Source: CAWJFP01 sp963842155
GTDB taxonomy: Bacteria > Pseudomonadota > Alphaproteobacteria > JACZXZ01
NCBI GenBank assembly: GCA_963842155.1
Contig: CAWJFP010000014.1
Span: 62,001 to 126,000, forward strand
DNA length: 64,000 bases
Direction of reading: 5' to 3'
Shown here: one piece after another, positions 28,946 to 38,333 of the stretch
How positions within the stretch are numbered: position 1 is the first letter of the stretch
How the letters are laid out: the number at the start of each line of letters is the position of its first letter
The notes under the pieces: model-generated
The model's input: only the letters and a program-made list of their open reading frames with translations
What the model was told of the DNA's origin: nothing
Database searches by the model: none
Position numbers and translations under genes: made by a program

Positions 28946-29794
28946 TCAGGCGCCGCGCCGCTTGCTTTCAGTGACCGCTCGCGGCTTGCGTCCGACATGG
29001 CGCCGCGGCGATCCGCCTGTCGCCGCGTCCCCCGGCGTGGCCTGCGCGAAGATGTCGTCCTCGTCGGCGTCCCATAGGCGCGCGCCGCCGGTAATGCCGG
29101 CCAGGTTGGAGACGATCCTCACGTCGCGCGGCAGCTCGATATCGAGTTGCCTCGCATTTCCGCCGCCGAGATAAAGCCTGTCGAAATTGATCAAGCTGCG
29201 GACGATGTCGATCGCCTTGCGCACCCTGCGGTTCCATTTCTTGCGACCTTTGGCCTCGAGCGCCGCATGCCCGATATAGTCGTCGTAGGTCTTCCGCTTG
29301 CGGATGGGATGCTGGCCCAGCTCCAAATGCGGCGCCAGCCGCCCATATTGGAACAACGCGCTGCCGACGCCCGTGCCCAATGTGAGTACGCATTCCAGCC
29401 CGCGGCCTTCGATGACGCCGAAGCCTTGCACCTCGGCATCGTTGAGCACGCGCACCGGCTTCTTGAGCCCCTGCCGCAGCGCTTCAGCCAGATGGAAGCC
29501 ATGCCAGGCGCGGGTGCCGAGATTGGGTGCGGTCAAGACGCGGCCGGCGCGCACGACGCCCGGGAACCCGACCGAGATACGGTCGAATGCCGCCAAGGCG
29601 TGTGCCATGCTCATGAGCAATTTCACGACATGCCCGGGCGTGCCGGGATGCGGGGTCGCCGCGTGAAGCCGTTCCGACATTATCCTACCGGCCTCGTCCA
29701 GCAGGGCCGCCTTGATGCCCGTACCGCCGATATCGAAGGAGAGCGTTTGCGCCGCGTCCGGCTGATGGCTCCCGTTCCACCGGCGTTCCTTCAT
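28946..29794 (-). CDS. ppgK: Polyphosphate glucokinase (ROK superfamily)
   Basis: 282-residue ROK-type kinase. LSFDIGGTGIKAALLDEAG is the phosphate loop, VLTLGTGVGSALFQYGRLAPHLELGQ the second signature, and GRKKWNRRVRKAIDI with DRLYLGGGNARQL is diagnostic for the polyphosphate/ATP glucomannokinase branch. It would phosphorylate glucose with inorganic polyphosphate. The ATG overlaps the rpiA stop as ATGA, so the two are co-translated. Together with rpiA, and the GH15 and gnd-zwf-pgl-tal/tkt genes 9-15 kb away, it fits glucose entry into the pentose phosphate pathway. The last 25 residues are basic and variable. Confidence 0.85.
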   Translation of the reverse strand: MKERRWNGSHQPDAAQTLSFDIGGTGIKAALLDEAGRIMSERLHAATPHPGTPGHVVKLLMSMAHALAAFDRISVGFPGVVRAGRVLTAPNLGTRAWHGFHLAEALRQGLKKPVRVLNDAEVQGFGVIEGRGLECVLTLGTGVGSALFQYGRLAPHLELGQHPIRKRKTYDDYIGHAALEAKGRKKWNRRVRKAIDIVRSLINFDRLYLGGGNARQLDIELPRDVRIVSNLAGITGGARLWDADEDDIFAQATPGDAATGGSPRRHVGRKPRAVTESKRRGA

Positions 29795-30474
29795 CGCTGC
29801 AAATTCCTCGTTCCCGCCGGGCTGCCGACGATCACCTGCGAGGCCAGGCCGAGAAACAGCCCCGTCTCGATGACGCCGGTGATGGCGGCGAGCCGGCGCT
29901 CGAGCCCGGGCGCGTCGGCGATATCGCCGCAGTCGCAATCGGCGATGTAGTTTCCGTTGTCCGTGCGGAAGGGTGCGCCGCCCAGCCGTCGCAAGGTTCC
30001 GCGCGCACCGGCCTCGCTCAGCCTCTCCAGCACCACCTCGCAGCCGAAAGGCAGGATTTCGACCGGGAGCGCGGTGTCGCCGCCGAGCCGATCCACCAGC
30101 TTGCTCTCGTCGACCACCACGATCATGCGCCGGCTGGCCTTGGCGACGATCTTCTCGCGCAACAAGGCGCCGCCACGCCCTTTGATGAGGTCGAGCGTGC
30201 GACGCTCGACCTGATCCGCGCCGTCGATCGTCAAATCGAGACGGCGATGCTGCGCAAAGCCGGTAAGCGGCAGGCCGAGCCGGGCGGCAAGCGCCGCCGT
30301 CGCGTCGGAAGTCGGCAGGCCCAGCATCCGCAAGCCTTGGGCGACGCGCCGGGCCAGTGCCTCGATCGCCAGCGCGGCGGTGTTGCCGCTGCCGAGGCCG
30401 ACCACCATGCCGTCCTCGACCAGCGCGGCGGCGGCTTCCGCGGCTGCGCGCTTCGCTAGCTCGAGCGGGCGCAA
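29791..30474 (-). CDS. rpiA: Ribose-5-phosphate isomerase A
   Basis: Interconverts ribose 5-phosphate and ribulose 5-phosphate. Motifs: MVVGLGSGNTAALAIEALA, LDLTIDGADQVERRTLDLIKGRGGALLREKIVA with the catalytic Asp and Glu/Lys, and VVDESKLVDRLG. No ATG lies near the family start. A TTG at 30474 (then RPLELAKRAAAEAA) gives 227 residues, the expected length. The frame is open upstream, but that part overlaps the preceding small gene. The true start is therefore uncertain by some 10 codons. It lies in a compact run with the 94-residue gene upstream and ppgK downstream. Confidence 0.85.
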   Translation of the reverse strand: MRPLELAKRAAAEAAAALVEDGMVVGLGSGNTAALAIEALARRVAQGLRMLGLPTSDATAALAARLGLPLTGFAQHRRLDLTIDGADQVERRTLDLIKGRGGALLREKIVAKASRRMIVVVDESKLVDRLGGDTALPVEILPFGCEVVLERLSEAGARGTLRRLGGAPFRTDNGNYIADCDCGDIADAPGLERRLAAITGVIETGLFLGLASQVIVGSPAGTRNLQR

Positions 30475-30481
30475 GTGCGGC

Positions 30482-30766
30482 TCAGCCGCTGCGTTTCGGG
30501 GGCGAATCGGCTTCCTTGGCGACCGAGGGATCCAGGCGGCGCAGCGCATTGCGAACCCGAGCCAGCCGGCTCTCCTCGCCGCCGCCCATGCCCTCGCCCT
30601 CGGCGATGGTCAGGCCCACCGCGTCGCGTTCCCATTGACGCAGCAGCCGCAGCTTCTGCTCCGACGACAGGCGCCGATCGCGCAGGATGTCGTCCGGCTC
30701 CGCAAAGGCCGTCGAAGGATCGGACAGTGCCTTTTCCATGTCGATCGCGTCTTCCCGCTTCATCAT
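30482..30766 (-). CDS. Conserved small protein of unknown function
   Basis: 94 residues, soluble and charged: FAEPDDILRDRRLSSEQKLRLLRQWERDA is a pattern I know from many uncharacterised alphaproteobacterial proteins. Start taken at 30766 (MMKREDAID), or three bases later. It precedes rpiA by about 7 bases, so it probably shares its transcript. No function can be assigned. Confidence 0.6.
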   Translation of the reverse strand: MMKREDAIDMEKALSDPSTAFAEPDDILRDRRLSSEQKLRLLRQWERDAVGLTIAEGEGMGGGEESRLARVRNALRRLDPSVAKEADSPPKRSG

Positions 30767-30858
30767 CGGCTCGGCCCTTGGTTGTCGTTCCAAACCCGTA
30801 TATGGGCAATTAGTCAACGCGGCGCGCGCCGCTCGGTTCCGTGCCGGTGCAGCCCCCG

Positions 30859-31740
30859 TCACTTCGCGCCCTCGACGAGGGCGCGCAACCGCTGCGCGTC
30901 GGCCGGTGCGCGTACTTTAACGTCATTGTCGAAATAGACGAAAACGTCGCGCGGTCGCCTGTCGGGCACCGGGCGCTTGATCACCCGCTCGCCGTCCTTG
31001 GGCGCGCGGCCGGCGGCCCATGCCTTGACACGCCGCGCCCAGCTTTCGAGCGACTTCTCGTCATAGCCGCTTGCATAAAGCTCCTCGGAGCCATGCAGAC
31101 GGCAATAGACGAAGTCGGATGTCACATCCATCAGTCTCGGCCATTCGACCGTGTCGGCACAGACCAGCGCCACGTCGTAAGCACGTAACAGCTCGATGAA
31201 TTCCCTCGCGACGAAGCTCTCGTGGCGGATTTCCATCGCATGGCGCAAGGGGCGTTTTGCATCGGTTTTAAGCCACCCCTTGCTGCGCAGCTTTCCGTCA
31301 TGGCGACGCGCGAGCCGCGCCGCCGCCTCCGTGTCATGCGGCAGCAAGCTGAAGAAGGCCTCGAGCCGCGCGGGATCGAAACGAAAGTTAGGCGGAAACT
31401 GCCATAAAAGGGGTCCGAGCTTGGGGCCGAGCCGCAGCAGGCCCGAGGCGAGGAAATTGGCGAGCGGCGACTCGATTTCCTTGAGCCGGCGCAGATGGGT
31501 GATGTAGCGCGGCGCCTTGACGGAGAAGACGAAGTCTTCCGGCGTCTCCTCTGCCCAGTGGGCGAAGCTTTCGGGTCGCTGCTGGCCGTAGAAGGTACCG
31601 TTGATCTCGATCGTGTCGAAGACAGTGCTGGCATAGGCGAGCTCGCGCTTCTGCGGGAGCTTCTCGGGATAGAATTTGCCGCGCCAGGGCGCGTAGGTCC
31701 AACCGGAGATGCCGATCCGCACAAGCCCCGCCGGCGCCAT
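30859..31740 (-). CDS. DUF72 (YecE-like) protein
   Basis: 293-residue TIM-barrel protein of the DUF72 family. It starts VRIGISGWTYAPWRGKFYPEKLPQKRELAYAS, with DTIEINGTFYGQQRPESFAHWAEETPEDF and SVKAPRYITHLRRLKE, then WQFPPNFRFD and HAMEIRHESF. The biochemical role is not known; members are often found near DNA repair or stress genes. It lies 17 bases after the ligD stop on the same strand, with AAAGGG upstream, so co-transcription with ligD is likely. Confidence 0.88.
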   Translation of the reverse strand: MAPAGLVRIGISGWTYAPWRGKFYPEKLPQKRELAYASTVFDTIEINGTFYGQQRPESFAHWAEETPEDFVFSVKAPRYITHLRRLKEIESPLANFLASGLLRLGPKLGPLLWQFPPNFRFDPARLEAFFSLLPHDTEAAARLARRHDGKLRSKGWLKTDAKRPLRHAMEIRHESFVAREFIELLRAYDVALVCADTVEWPRLMDVTSDFVYCRLHGSEELYASGYDEKSLESWARRVKAWAAGRAPKDGERVIKRPVPDRRPRDVFVYFDNDVKVRAPADAQRLRALVEGAK

Positions 31741-31757
31741 CGAAGAGCCCTTTCGTT

Positions 31758-34484
31758 TTAGGAGCGCAATCCCGCGGTGCGGCGCGCGGCCGCCGAGATG
31801 GATTGGTGCAAACTCGACATCCCGCGCCAGGGGTCCCGCCTTTGCGACGCCAGCCGCCGCGGCACCGTTTCGAGGTTGAGCGCGGCGGGCTCAAGCTGCG
31901 GCTTCAGCTCATCCCAGGCGAGCGGCGTAGCGACCGGCGCGCCGGGCCGCGCGCGCACCGAATAGGCCGCGACCGCGGTCGAGCCGCGATCGTTGCGCAG
32001 ATAATCGAGGAAGATCTTGCCCCCGCGATTGCGCTTCAAGGAACTCGTAGTGAACCCCCCGGGATCCAGCTTTGGCCAAGGTTTCCGCGACGGCGTGCGC
32101 GAACTCCTTGACCTCCGGCCAGCCGGGCCCGCGACGCAACGGTACGACCACATGGAGGCCCTTTCCACCCGTCGTCTTGACGAAGGATTGGAGGCCGACA
32201 TGATCGAGCAGCTCCCGCATGGCGCGAGCCGCCTCCATCACGCGGGGCAGTTTCACGTCCGGCGCGGGGTCGAAGTCGAAAATCAGCCGGTCCGGCTTGT
32301 CGGGATCCTCCACCATTGCGCCCCAGGGATGGAGCTCGACGACGCCTTCCTGGATCAGCGCCACGAGATCCCGCGCGTCGCGCACATAGACATATTGGTC
32401 GGTGCCATGCTTTTCCGTGATGGCGATGCGCGGCAGCGATTTGGCCCCCGTGGGCCAATGCTTCTGGAAGAAACACTGGCCCGAGATGCCGGAAGGGCAG
32501 CGCAGCAGGCTAAGCGGCCGGTTGGCGATTTCCGGGAGCATCAATTTCGCGACGGCGCCGTAATATTCGGCGAGCTGCTCCTTGGTTGCGCCGATATCCG
32601 GGAACACCTCGCGATCGGGATGCGAGATCACTCACGCCTTCGACAACGTGGCTGGCCCCGGAGGACTTGCGGGAGGCGACTTCGCGTCGCGCCGCCAAGG
32701 CTATCTGCCCCCCGCCGTCGCGCTCGCGAGATTGGGAGGAATCGCGCCCGGAGACGCCGTGCCGGCGCTTGGCGCCGCTTAGACTGCCCGGCCGATCGCG
32801 TCCGACGCTCGCGGCCGGCTTATCCTCGCGCAGGCCTTGGAAGGAGGGGTGACGCAGCATGCCGTCGCTCGTCCAGGAGAGGAATTCGACCTCGCAGACC
32901 AGCTTGGGCTGCACCCATTTGGCCCCGCGCAGCGCCGCGGCCGGAATCGACGCGAAGGGCGGGCGCTCCATTGTGAGGCGGTCGAGCTTCGCGTAAAGGT
33001 CGCGCGACAGTTCGGCGGTGAAGCCGGTGCCGACGCGCCCCGCATAGCGCAGCTCCTCGTCCTCGTAATAGCCGAGAAGAAGCGCGCCGATGCCCGCGCG
33101 GCCCTCCTTCTTCGGCAAGGTGAAGCCGCCGATGACGAATTCTTGCCGGCTCACGCATTTGCTTTTGAGCCAATCCCCGCTGCGGCCCGATTTGTAGGGC
33201 TCGCAGGCGCGTTTCGAGATGACGCCCTCGAGGGCAAGACGGCAGGCATGCTGGAACACGTCGTCGCCCGCCGCCTCGACATGGTCGGAGTAGCGGATCG
33301 AAGCCGGCATGCGCGCCGACTGGCAGAGATCGTGGAGGATTTTCTTTCGCTCCGTCAGCGCTGCGTCGCGCAGATCATAGCCGTCGAGATGCAGAAGATC
33401 GAAGACGATGAAGGAAAGCCGCCTGTCATCGCCGCCGCCGAGCACATCCTGGAGTGCCGTGAAGCTCGAGACGCCCTTCTCGTCGAGCACGGCTACCTCG
33501 CCATCGATGGCGAAGCGCTTGGCGGAGACCGACTTCATGTCCTCCGGCGAGCCGGACGAACCGCTTGGTCCAGTCCAGGCCCGTGCGGGTGAGGAACCGC
33601 ACCTTGCCGTCCTCGCCGCGGCAATAGGCGCGATAGCCGTCGATCTTGATTTCGTGGATCCAGCCCGCTTCGCTCGGCGGCCGCTCTACGAGCGTAGCCA
33701 GCTGGGGCGGCACGAAATCCGGCAACGGGCCGCGCTTGACGCCTGGGATTTTCGCCAGAGCGCGGCTCGCGTCGCCACGAGTGGCCGGCCTGCGCAACGC
33801 GCCTTGCATGGCGGCGGATTCATCCGGCGTGCCCTTCCGCGCGCGGCCCGACACCCATTGCGCGGCCCTGCGCGGATCGCCGAGCTCTTCCATGGTCTTG
33901 CCGCTCGCGACACTGGTCTTGACGCGGTCGATCAAGGCGTTGCCGTGACCGGGCCGCGCGAATTCGTCGCGCTCCTTGATGAGCAGCCAGTTGTCGTGGC
34001 CCTTCTCCTGCGCGCGGCCGCCCATCCGCACGAGCATCCAACCGCCGCGCAGATGCTCGCCGTTCAGCTTGAATTTGAGCTTGCCCCGCGCATAGTCCTT
34101 CCGCGCGTCGCCTTGCGGCTCCCAGGTGCCGCGATCCCAGAGCATGACGGTGCCAGCGCCGTATTGCTTCGGCGGAATGATCCCCTCGAAGCCGCCATAG
34201 GCCAGCGGATGGTCTTCGACATGGACGGCAAGGCGCCGGTCGGCGGGATCGAGGCTGGGTCCCTTCGTCACCGCCCAGCTTTTGAGGACGCCGTCGAGCT
34301 CGAGACGGAAATCATAATGCAACCGCCGCGCCGCGTGCTTCTGGACGAGGAAACTGTTGCCCGTGCCTCGGGTACGCGCCGAATCGTCGGGCTCGGGCGT
34401 CTGGTCGAATTTGCGTTTGCTGCGGTAGCGCGCGAGCTGCCGCGTCCGGGAGGACGCCGGTTTCGCGCGCGGCCGAGTCGCCAT
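31758..34484 (-). CDS. ligD: ATP-dependent DNA ligase D (phosphoesterase-ligase-polymerase), three frameshifts
   Basis: Non-homologous end-joining ligase of about 908 codons. Domain order: 3'-phosphoesterase (HYDFRLELDGVLKSWAVTKG, about 50-190), ATP-dependent ligase with the nucleotidyl Lys in EIKIDGYRAY (about 255-570, also FAIDGEVAV and EGVISKRACEPYKSGRSGDW), then primase-polymerase (ISHPDREVFPD, QCFFQKHWPTGAKSLPRI, FVKTTGGKGLHVVVPL). The frame shifts near 33544-33545 (an extra C in CC), 32628-32633 (one base) and 32071-32073 (TTT instead of TT). Similarity resumes at once in the next register each time. Either the gene is decaying or, more likely, the sequence has indel errors. No ku gene is in the window. 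Confidence 0.85.
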
Positions 34485-34492
34485 GGCAGGGC

Positions 34493-34681
34493 TCAGTGGA
34501 ACACGAAGAAATAGACCGCGACCAATGCCACGACGCTGACGGCGAGAGATACCCCCAGCACATAGCGCATCGCGCCGAGCTCGACGCCTTGCCGCGCCTC
34601 GTTCGTCGGCAAGGTGACATGGCCTCGCCGAGGCGCATCGCGCTCGATTCCATTCGCATTCGAATTCGCATTGTCCGGCAT
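34493..34681 (-). CDS. Small C-terminally anchored membrane protein
   Basis: 62 residues: a polar N-terminal half followed by one transmembrane helix (YVLGVSLAVSVVALVAVYFF) ending two residues before the stop. AAGGAG lies 8-9 bases upstream of ATG 34681. It directly precedes ligD on the same strand (8 bases). Function unknown. Confidence 0.55.
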   Translation of the reverse strand: MPDNANSNANGIERDAPRRGHVTLPTNEARQGVELGAMRYVLGVSLAVSVVALVAVYFFVFH

Positions 34682-34791
34682 GGGCAGGCTCCTTGCGATC
34701 GGTGGGGCGTTCGCCTCCGGAGATCGGCTTCCTGGCCGAGCCGGCCCGAGACTTAGGCCGACAAGGCCGGGACACGCCTATCGCCAAGGCG

Positions 34792-35169
34792 TCAGTGGAG
34801 CGACCAGGATTCCACCATATTTCGGCAGCTTGCGGAAGCGCCGCCGCAAGCGACGATGCAGGAATCCGCCTCTTCGTCGTTGAAGAGCCGCCCGCATTCG
34901 GTGGCGCAGCGCTCGCAAATCTCGATGCACAGCGAGCTGAGCGGCAGATTGATCCGCGCCTCGCGATTGAGCAACGACATGGCGAGCATGAGGCTGATCT
35001 CGGCGCAATCGGCCAGGAGCGCCGACAGACCGGCGGGAAAGCCAGGCGCTGCGTCGCGTCCCGCCGCGAAATCGAGGCAGATCACGTGGCAGAGGAGGCA
35101 TTTCTCGAGGCAGTCCTGCCGTCGCTCGGCGTCTACATGACGAAGCAGGTCGATCTGCTGAAGTTCCAT
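34792..35169 (-). CDS. Cys-rich four-helix bundle protein (DUF326, copper-storage-like)
   Basis: 125 residues with thirteen Cys placed in helical repeats: DCLEKCLLCHVICLDF, LADCAEISLML, LCIEICERCATECGRL and SCIVACGGASASCRNM. This pattern is that of the four-helix bundle copper-binding family related to bacterial copper storage proteins. No signal peptide, so it would act in the cytoplasm. It could buffer Cu(I), which is noteworthy in a cell with a copper-containing CO dehydrogenase, though no direct link is visible. Confidence 0.8.
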   Translation of the reverse strand: MELQQIDLLRHVDAERRQDCLEKCLLCHVICLDFAAGRDAAPGFPAGLSALLADCAEISLMLAMSLLNREARINLPLSSLCIEICERCATECGRLFNDEEADSCIVACGGASASCRNMVESWSLH

Positions 35170-35228
35170 CGCGTCCGCCTTTATTCTCCGACCGGTTCCT
35201 CGACTCGGCCCTACGCGCCAACGTCGAA

Positions 35229-35687
35229 TCAGCCGTCGGCTCCGGCGCCGCCCGGCAGACAGACGCCTTCGAGCGCGGCTCCGGCCTTGCCCGGGTCATG
35301 CCGGAGAGCGATGTCGGCGAGCGACACGACGCCGACCAGACGCTTTTCGCGATTGACGACCGGCAGGCGGCGCAGCTGCAGCTCGCTCATGCTCTCGACG
35401 GCTTCGTCCGCGTTCTCGTCGTCGAAGCAATAGCGCACCTTCCTGGTCATGATCTCGCGCACCTTGGTGCGAGTGGGGTTTCTTCCCGTGGCGGCGCTCC
35501 GCAGCGCGATATCGCGGTCGGTGACGATGCCGACCAGCCTGTCGTCCTCGTCGACCGGCAAGGCGCCGATGTCGGCCTCGGCCATCTTGAGCGCCGCCTC
35601 CTGCACCGTGGCATCGGAGGCGATCAGCTCGACATTGGCCGTCATCACGTCGCGGACCTTGGTTTCTCCTGCTTCGCCCATGGCCAT
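35229..35687 (-). CDS. Two-CBS-domain protein
   Basis: 152 residues made almost entirely of a CBS pair: KVRDVMTANVELIASDATVQEAALKM...GALPVDEDDRLVGIVTDRDI (about 8-60) and KVREIMTRKVRYCFDDENADEAVESM...RRLPVVNREKRLVGVVSLADIA (about 75-130). Stand-alone CBS pairs bind adenine nucleotides and modulate partners that cannot be guessed here. The start at 35687 follows AAGGA; an ATG two codons later is an alternative. Confidence 0.85.
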   Translation of the reverse strand: MAMGEAGETKVRDVMTANVELIASDATVQEAALKMAEADIGALPVDEDDRLVGIVTDRDIALRSAATGRNPTRTKVREIMTRKVRYCFDDENADEAVESMSELQLRRLPVVNREKRLVGVVSLADIALRHDPGKAGAALEGVCLPGGAGADG

Positions 35688-36024
35688 GATCGGAATCCTT
35701 CGTCGGCTCGCTCTCGCGCCGGCTGTGCTTGCGATCGGGCAATCGAGCCATGCCGTTCCACTTGCGATTGGGTTCGCCATTAAACGGCCGGTTGCGCCGA
35801 CGGTTCCGAGCCGAATCCGGCCCCACGGGCGCATGCAGCGACCGCCGCCGAGGCCGGCCGAGAGCCCCGGTCACGGCCGTGACCAATCGTGGCGGCAGGG
35901 AAGCTTTCAGGGAGGGGGGCGTCTACTAGACGTGGGTCGCCGATCAGCAACTTGTTGCGGTGCGAGAACCGGGTCAGCGGGTGCGGCGCCTTTTCGAACT
36001 CGAAATCGCCCGGGTGGAGCCGAC
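35688..36024. promoter_or_regulatory. Divergent region between CBS gene and ECF sigma gene
   Basis: 337 bases without a gene; it must hold both promoters. A GGAAC box lies on the minus strand at about 35757-35761, but the matching CGTT of an EcfG-type promoter is not at the right distance. Nothing else was identified. Confidence 0.3.
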
Positions 36025-36531
36025 ATGGATCGCGAACTGCATGAGAATATCGCCAGCTGCTTTCCCCGCCTGCGCATTTTGGCCAGGCACCTGGCGCGCG
36101 ACCGCGAGCTCGCCGACGATCTGGTTCAGGAGGCGATCTTGCGGGTGCTGACCTACGCGCATCATTTCGAGCCTGGCACGAATTTCGAGGCCTGGGTCGC
36201 CACGATTCTGCGCAATTGCTACTACACGGAAATGCGCCGCAAGGCGCGGGTATCGCGCGCTGACATGGGCAGCCGCTCGGAAGCCATGTCACTGAGCGGA
36301 GGCCAGGAGGAGAATTTGCGGCTCCATGAATGCGAGCGCGCCTATCTGTCCTTGCCGGCGGCGCAACGCGAAGCGATGGCGCTCGTGGTCGGGAACGGCC
36401 TCTCCTATCAGGAGGCGTCGAAGATGGCAGGCTGCGCCCCGGGCACGGTCAAGAGCCGCATCTCCCGCGCGCGCGTCCAATTGCAGCGCGCCTTGGGCGA
36501 AGAGGCCGTGCGCGGGACCGTGCCGAACTAG
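36025..36531 (+). CDS. ECF-type RNA polymerase sigma factor
   Basis: 168 residues. Sigma region 2 is at about 10-75 (LARHLARDRELADDLVQEAILRVL...FEAWVATILRNCYYTEMRRK) and region 4 at about 105-160 (LSLPAAQREAMALVVGNGLSYQEASKMAGCAPGTVKSRISRAR). FEPGTNFEAWVATILRN resembles the alphaproteobacterial EcfG-like group, but no phyR or nepR partner is beside it, so the class is uncertain. GGAG stands about 5 bases before the ATG. Neighbouring CsbD, CBS, LigD and copper-bundle genes would suit a stress regulon. Confidence 0.85.
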   Translation: MDRELHENIASCFPRLRILARHLARDRELADDLVQEAILRVLTYAHHFEPGTNFEAWVATILRNCYYTEMRRKARVSRADMGSRSEAMSLSGGQEENLRLHECERAYLSLPAAQREAMALVVGNGLSYQEASKMAGCAPGTVKSRISRARVQLQRALGEEAVRGTVPN

Positions 36532-36878
36532 CTTTTACCCGCGCGGCGCTCCGCCCGATTTTGTCACAGAGTTCATGATGATCAGCGGCCTCATTCGGCG
36601 CGACCCAAGTAAAACCGCGACGCATTGTCGCATTCTCTTTTATTTGCAGGCACAGGCTTGGTCATCGGCGGCGGAATCCCTATTTCCATGACGCGTCTTA
36701 ACGCCCAGCCGCGCAATCCACTGTAACAATCCTGACAGGTTATCTGCGAATACCAATAGCTCCTGGGAATATTTATTTGCCAGGAACGTCTTATTACCCC
36801 GATACCTGCCCATTCCCACCCGGTCTTCGGTGCGACCCCTTGTCGCGCCGTAAAACTGGAGATCAAGGGATTCAAACC
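36532..36878. other. Intergenic region between sigma factor and RlpA genes
   Basis: 347 bases without a credible gene. The part from about 36630 to 36800 is relatively AT-rich (for example GGGAATATTTATTTGCC near 36763) and is a plausible promoter region for rlpA. No specific site is assigned. Confidence 0.3.
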
Positions 36879-37388
36879 ATGCCGCCAACTCTTGCATCGC
36901 TCTCCGCGCGCTTCTGCTTCCTGCCCTGGCAGGGACATATCGTGCGCCGCGCGGCAATCATCGCCGCACTCTTCTTGATGGGCCATGTCGCCGCTACGAC
37001 TTCGATCGAGGCGCATGGCCTCGCGGAAGCCCCTGCGGTCAGCCCTCCTACGAATGACGCGGAGCCGCATATCGAGCGGCCCTTGGATCAGATCGGCATT
37101 GCCTCGCATTACGGCAGGTGGCATCGCGGAAGACAGACCGCGAGCGGCGAGCGCTTCGACGATCGCAAATTGACCGCGGCGCATCCGACTCTGCCGCTCG
37201 GCACCAAGATTCGCGTCACCAATATCAACAATGGCCGCAGCGTCGATGTGCGGATCAACGACCGTGGGCCTTATGTGAAGGGCCGCGTCCTCGATCTTTC
37301 CAGCCGTGCCGCGAAGGAGATCGGGATCATAAAAGAGGGCGTGGCACCCGTGCGCATCGAGATCGTCGCTCGAGAGGGCACCGACTAA
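36879..37388 (+). CDS. rlpA: RlpA-like septal ring protein (double-psi beta-barrel)
   Basis: 169-residue exported protein. A hydrophobic signal segment (RRAAIIAALFLMGHVAATT) precedes the RlpA/DPBB domain at about 80-165: GIASHYGRWHRGRQTASGERFDDRKLTAAHPTLPLGTKIRVTN and VRINDRGPYVKGRVLDLSSRAAKEIG. The conserved His and Asp of RlpA lytic transglycosylases are present. There is no lipobox Cys and no SPOR domain, so it is a short form. AAGGGA precedes ATG 36879. Role: trimming peptidoglycan at division or under stress. Confidence 0.85.
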   Translation: MPPTLASLSARFCFLPWQGHIVRRAAIIAALFLMGHVAATTSIEAHGLAEAPAVSPPTNDAEPHIERPLDQIGIASHYGRWHRGRQTASGERFDDRKLTAAHPTLPLGTKIRVTNINNGRSVDVRINDRGPYVKGRVLDLSSRAAKEIGIIKEGVAPVRIEIVAREGTD

Positions 37389-38333
37389 AATCCCGCAACG
37401 GGAAGGCCCGAGGCCGGCGACAAAGCCCGTGGAATGAGGAATGTCCTTGTCCGCGGGGAATCGCCGTTGATAAATCGTCAAAAGACCACGGGTAATCTGT
37501 GACCGTGCTCTCGCCCGGGGCAGGCGCGCGAATTGAATTAGTCGGCGCGAATTGGTCACATTATGTCGCGCAATATTTCTTTCCCCGGGCGGTCTACCAA
37601 AAGCGGACTATTCGCGGCGAGCATCGCGCGCCAATTCGCTTGCGCTCCTCGTCCACGAGAACGATTGGAGCGGCCGAGTCCAGCCGCTAAATGTAGAGGC
37701 GGCCCCGGGCGAGTGGTGCGACATGAGTGGATTGCCGCTCGGTCGCCGAACTTGACCTAACCGCTGATGAGCTGCTCGCGGCGACGGCGTGGAGCGTGTC
37801 TGTTCGGCCTCGACGAGCGGACCCCCTCGGTGCTCATCGACACTTCTCAAAAGTGCCACTTCAGTACTCATGCACCGCAAAAAACGTTCGCCAGCAAGAG
37901 GCATTCCCCTGGCCGCTCGAAGCATCCGTGAAATAGGTCACATAGCTCCATTTTGAGGCGTGATGCGTGGCCCGGTGAAGGACGAGAGTGGTATCGCCGC
38001 TGCCGCTCCGGAAAACCGGAGACACGCCGAGGCACGCTCAGCCGAAACAGCGCAGCCCATGCGGCCTTCGTTGCCGGTGATGGCGCATCCTCTCGGCCGC
38101 TGAAGAAAGTTGCGCGTCACCGTTCATGTCGGCGTGTCTGCGTCTCGACGCGTATCATGCCGGCGTCGTATTCGCGTATAGCGGCACGTGCTTCAAATTC
38201 GGGATCGGGGGAGCCGGGACCACGAGGGGTTCTCGCGTCTGTGCCGTTTTTGTCGCCGCTGCCACCGGGCATAGGACCGCCGGATTGAGCGTAAGGGTCA
38301 CGATGCGTTGCTTTGAAGATTCCAGCGAAGCAT
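37389..38333. other. 945-base gene-free region
   Basis: Only short frames without family likeness, codon bias or ribosome sites occur on either strand. It lies between RlpA and the 3' end of ppsA, which is itself joined to a truncated IS element. The stretch may be a remnant of former genes or mobile DNA, but I could not recognise any piece. Confidence 0.4.

Noticed and set aside
36640..36957. 105-codon minus-strand frame overlapping the rlpA start
   Set aside because: It is antisense to the RlpA signal region and has no family likeness or ribosome site.
27312..37388. EcfG-type (GGAAC-N16/17-CGTT) promoters in the stress-type group
   Set aside because: Partial boxes occur, for example GGAAC before the CBS gene, but none has a proper partner at the right spacing.
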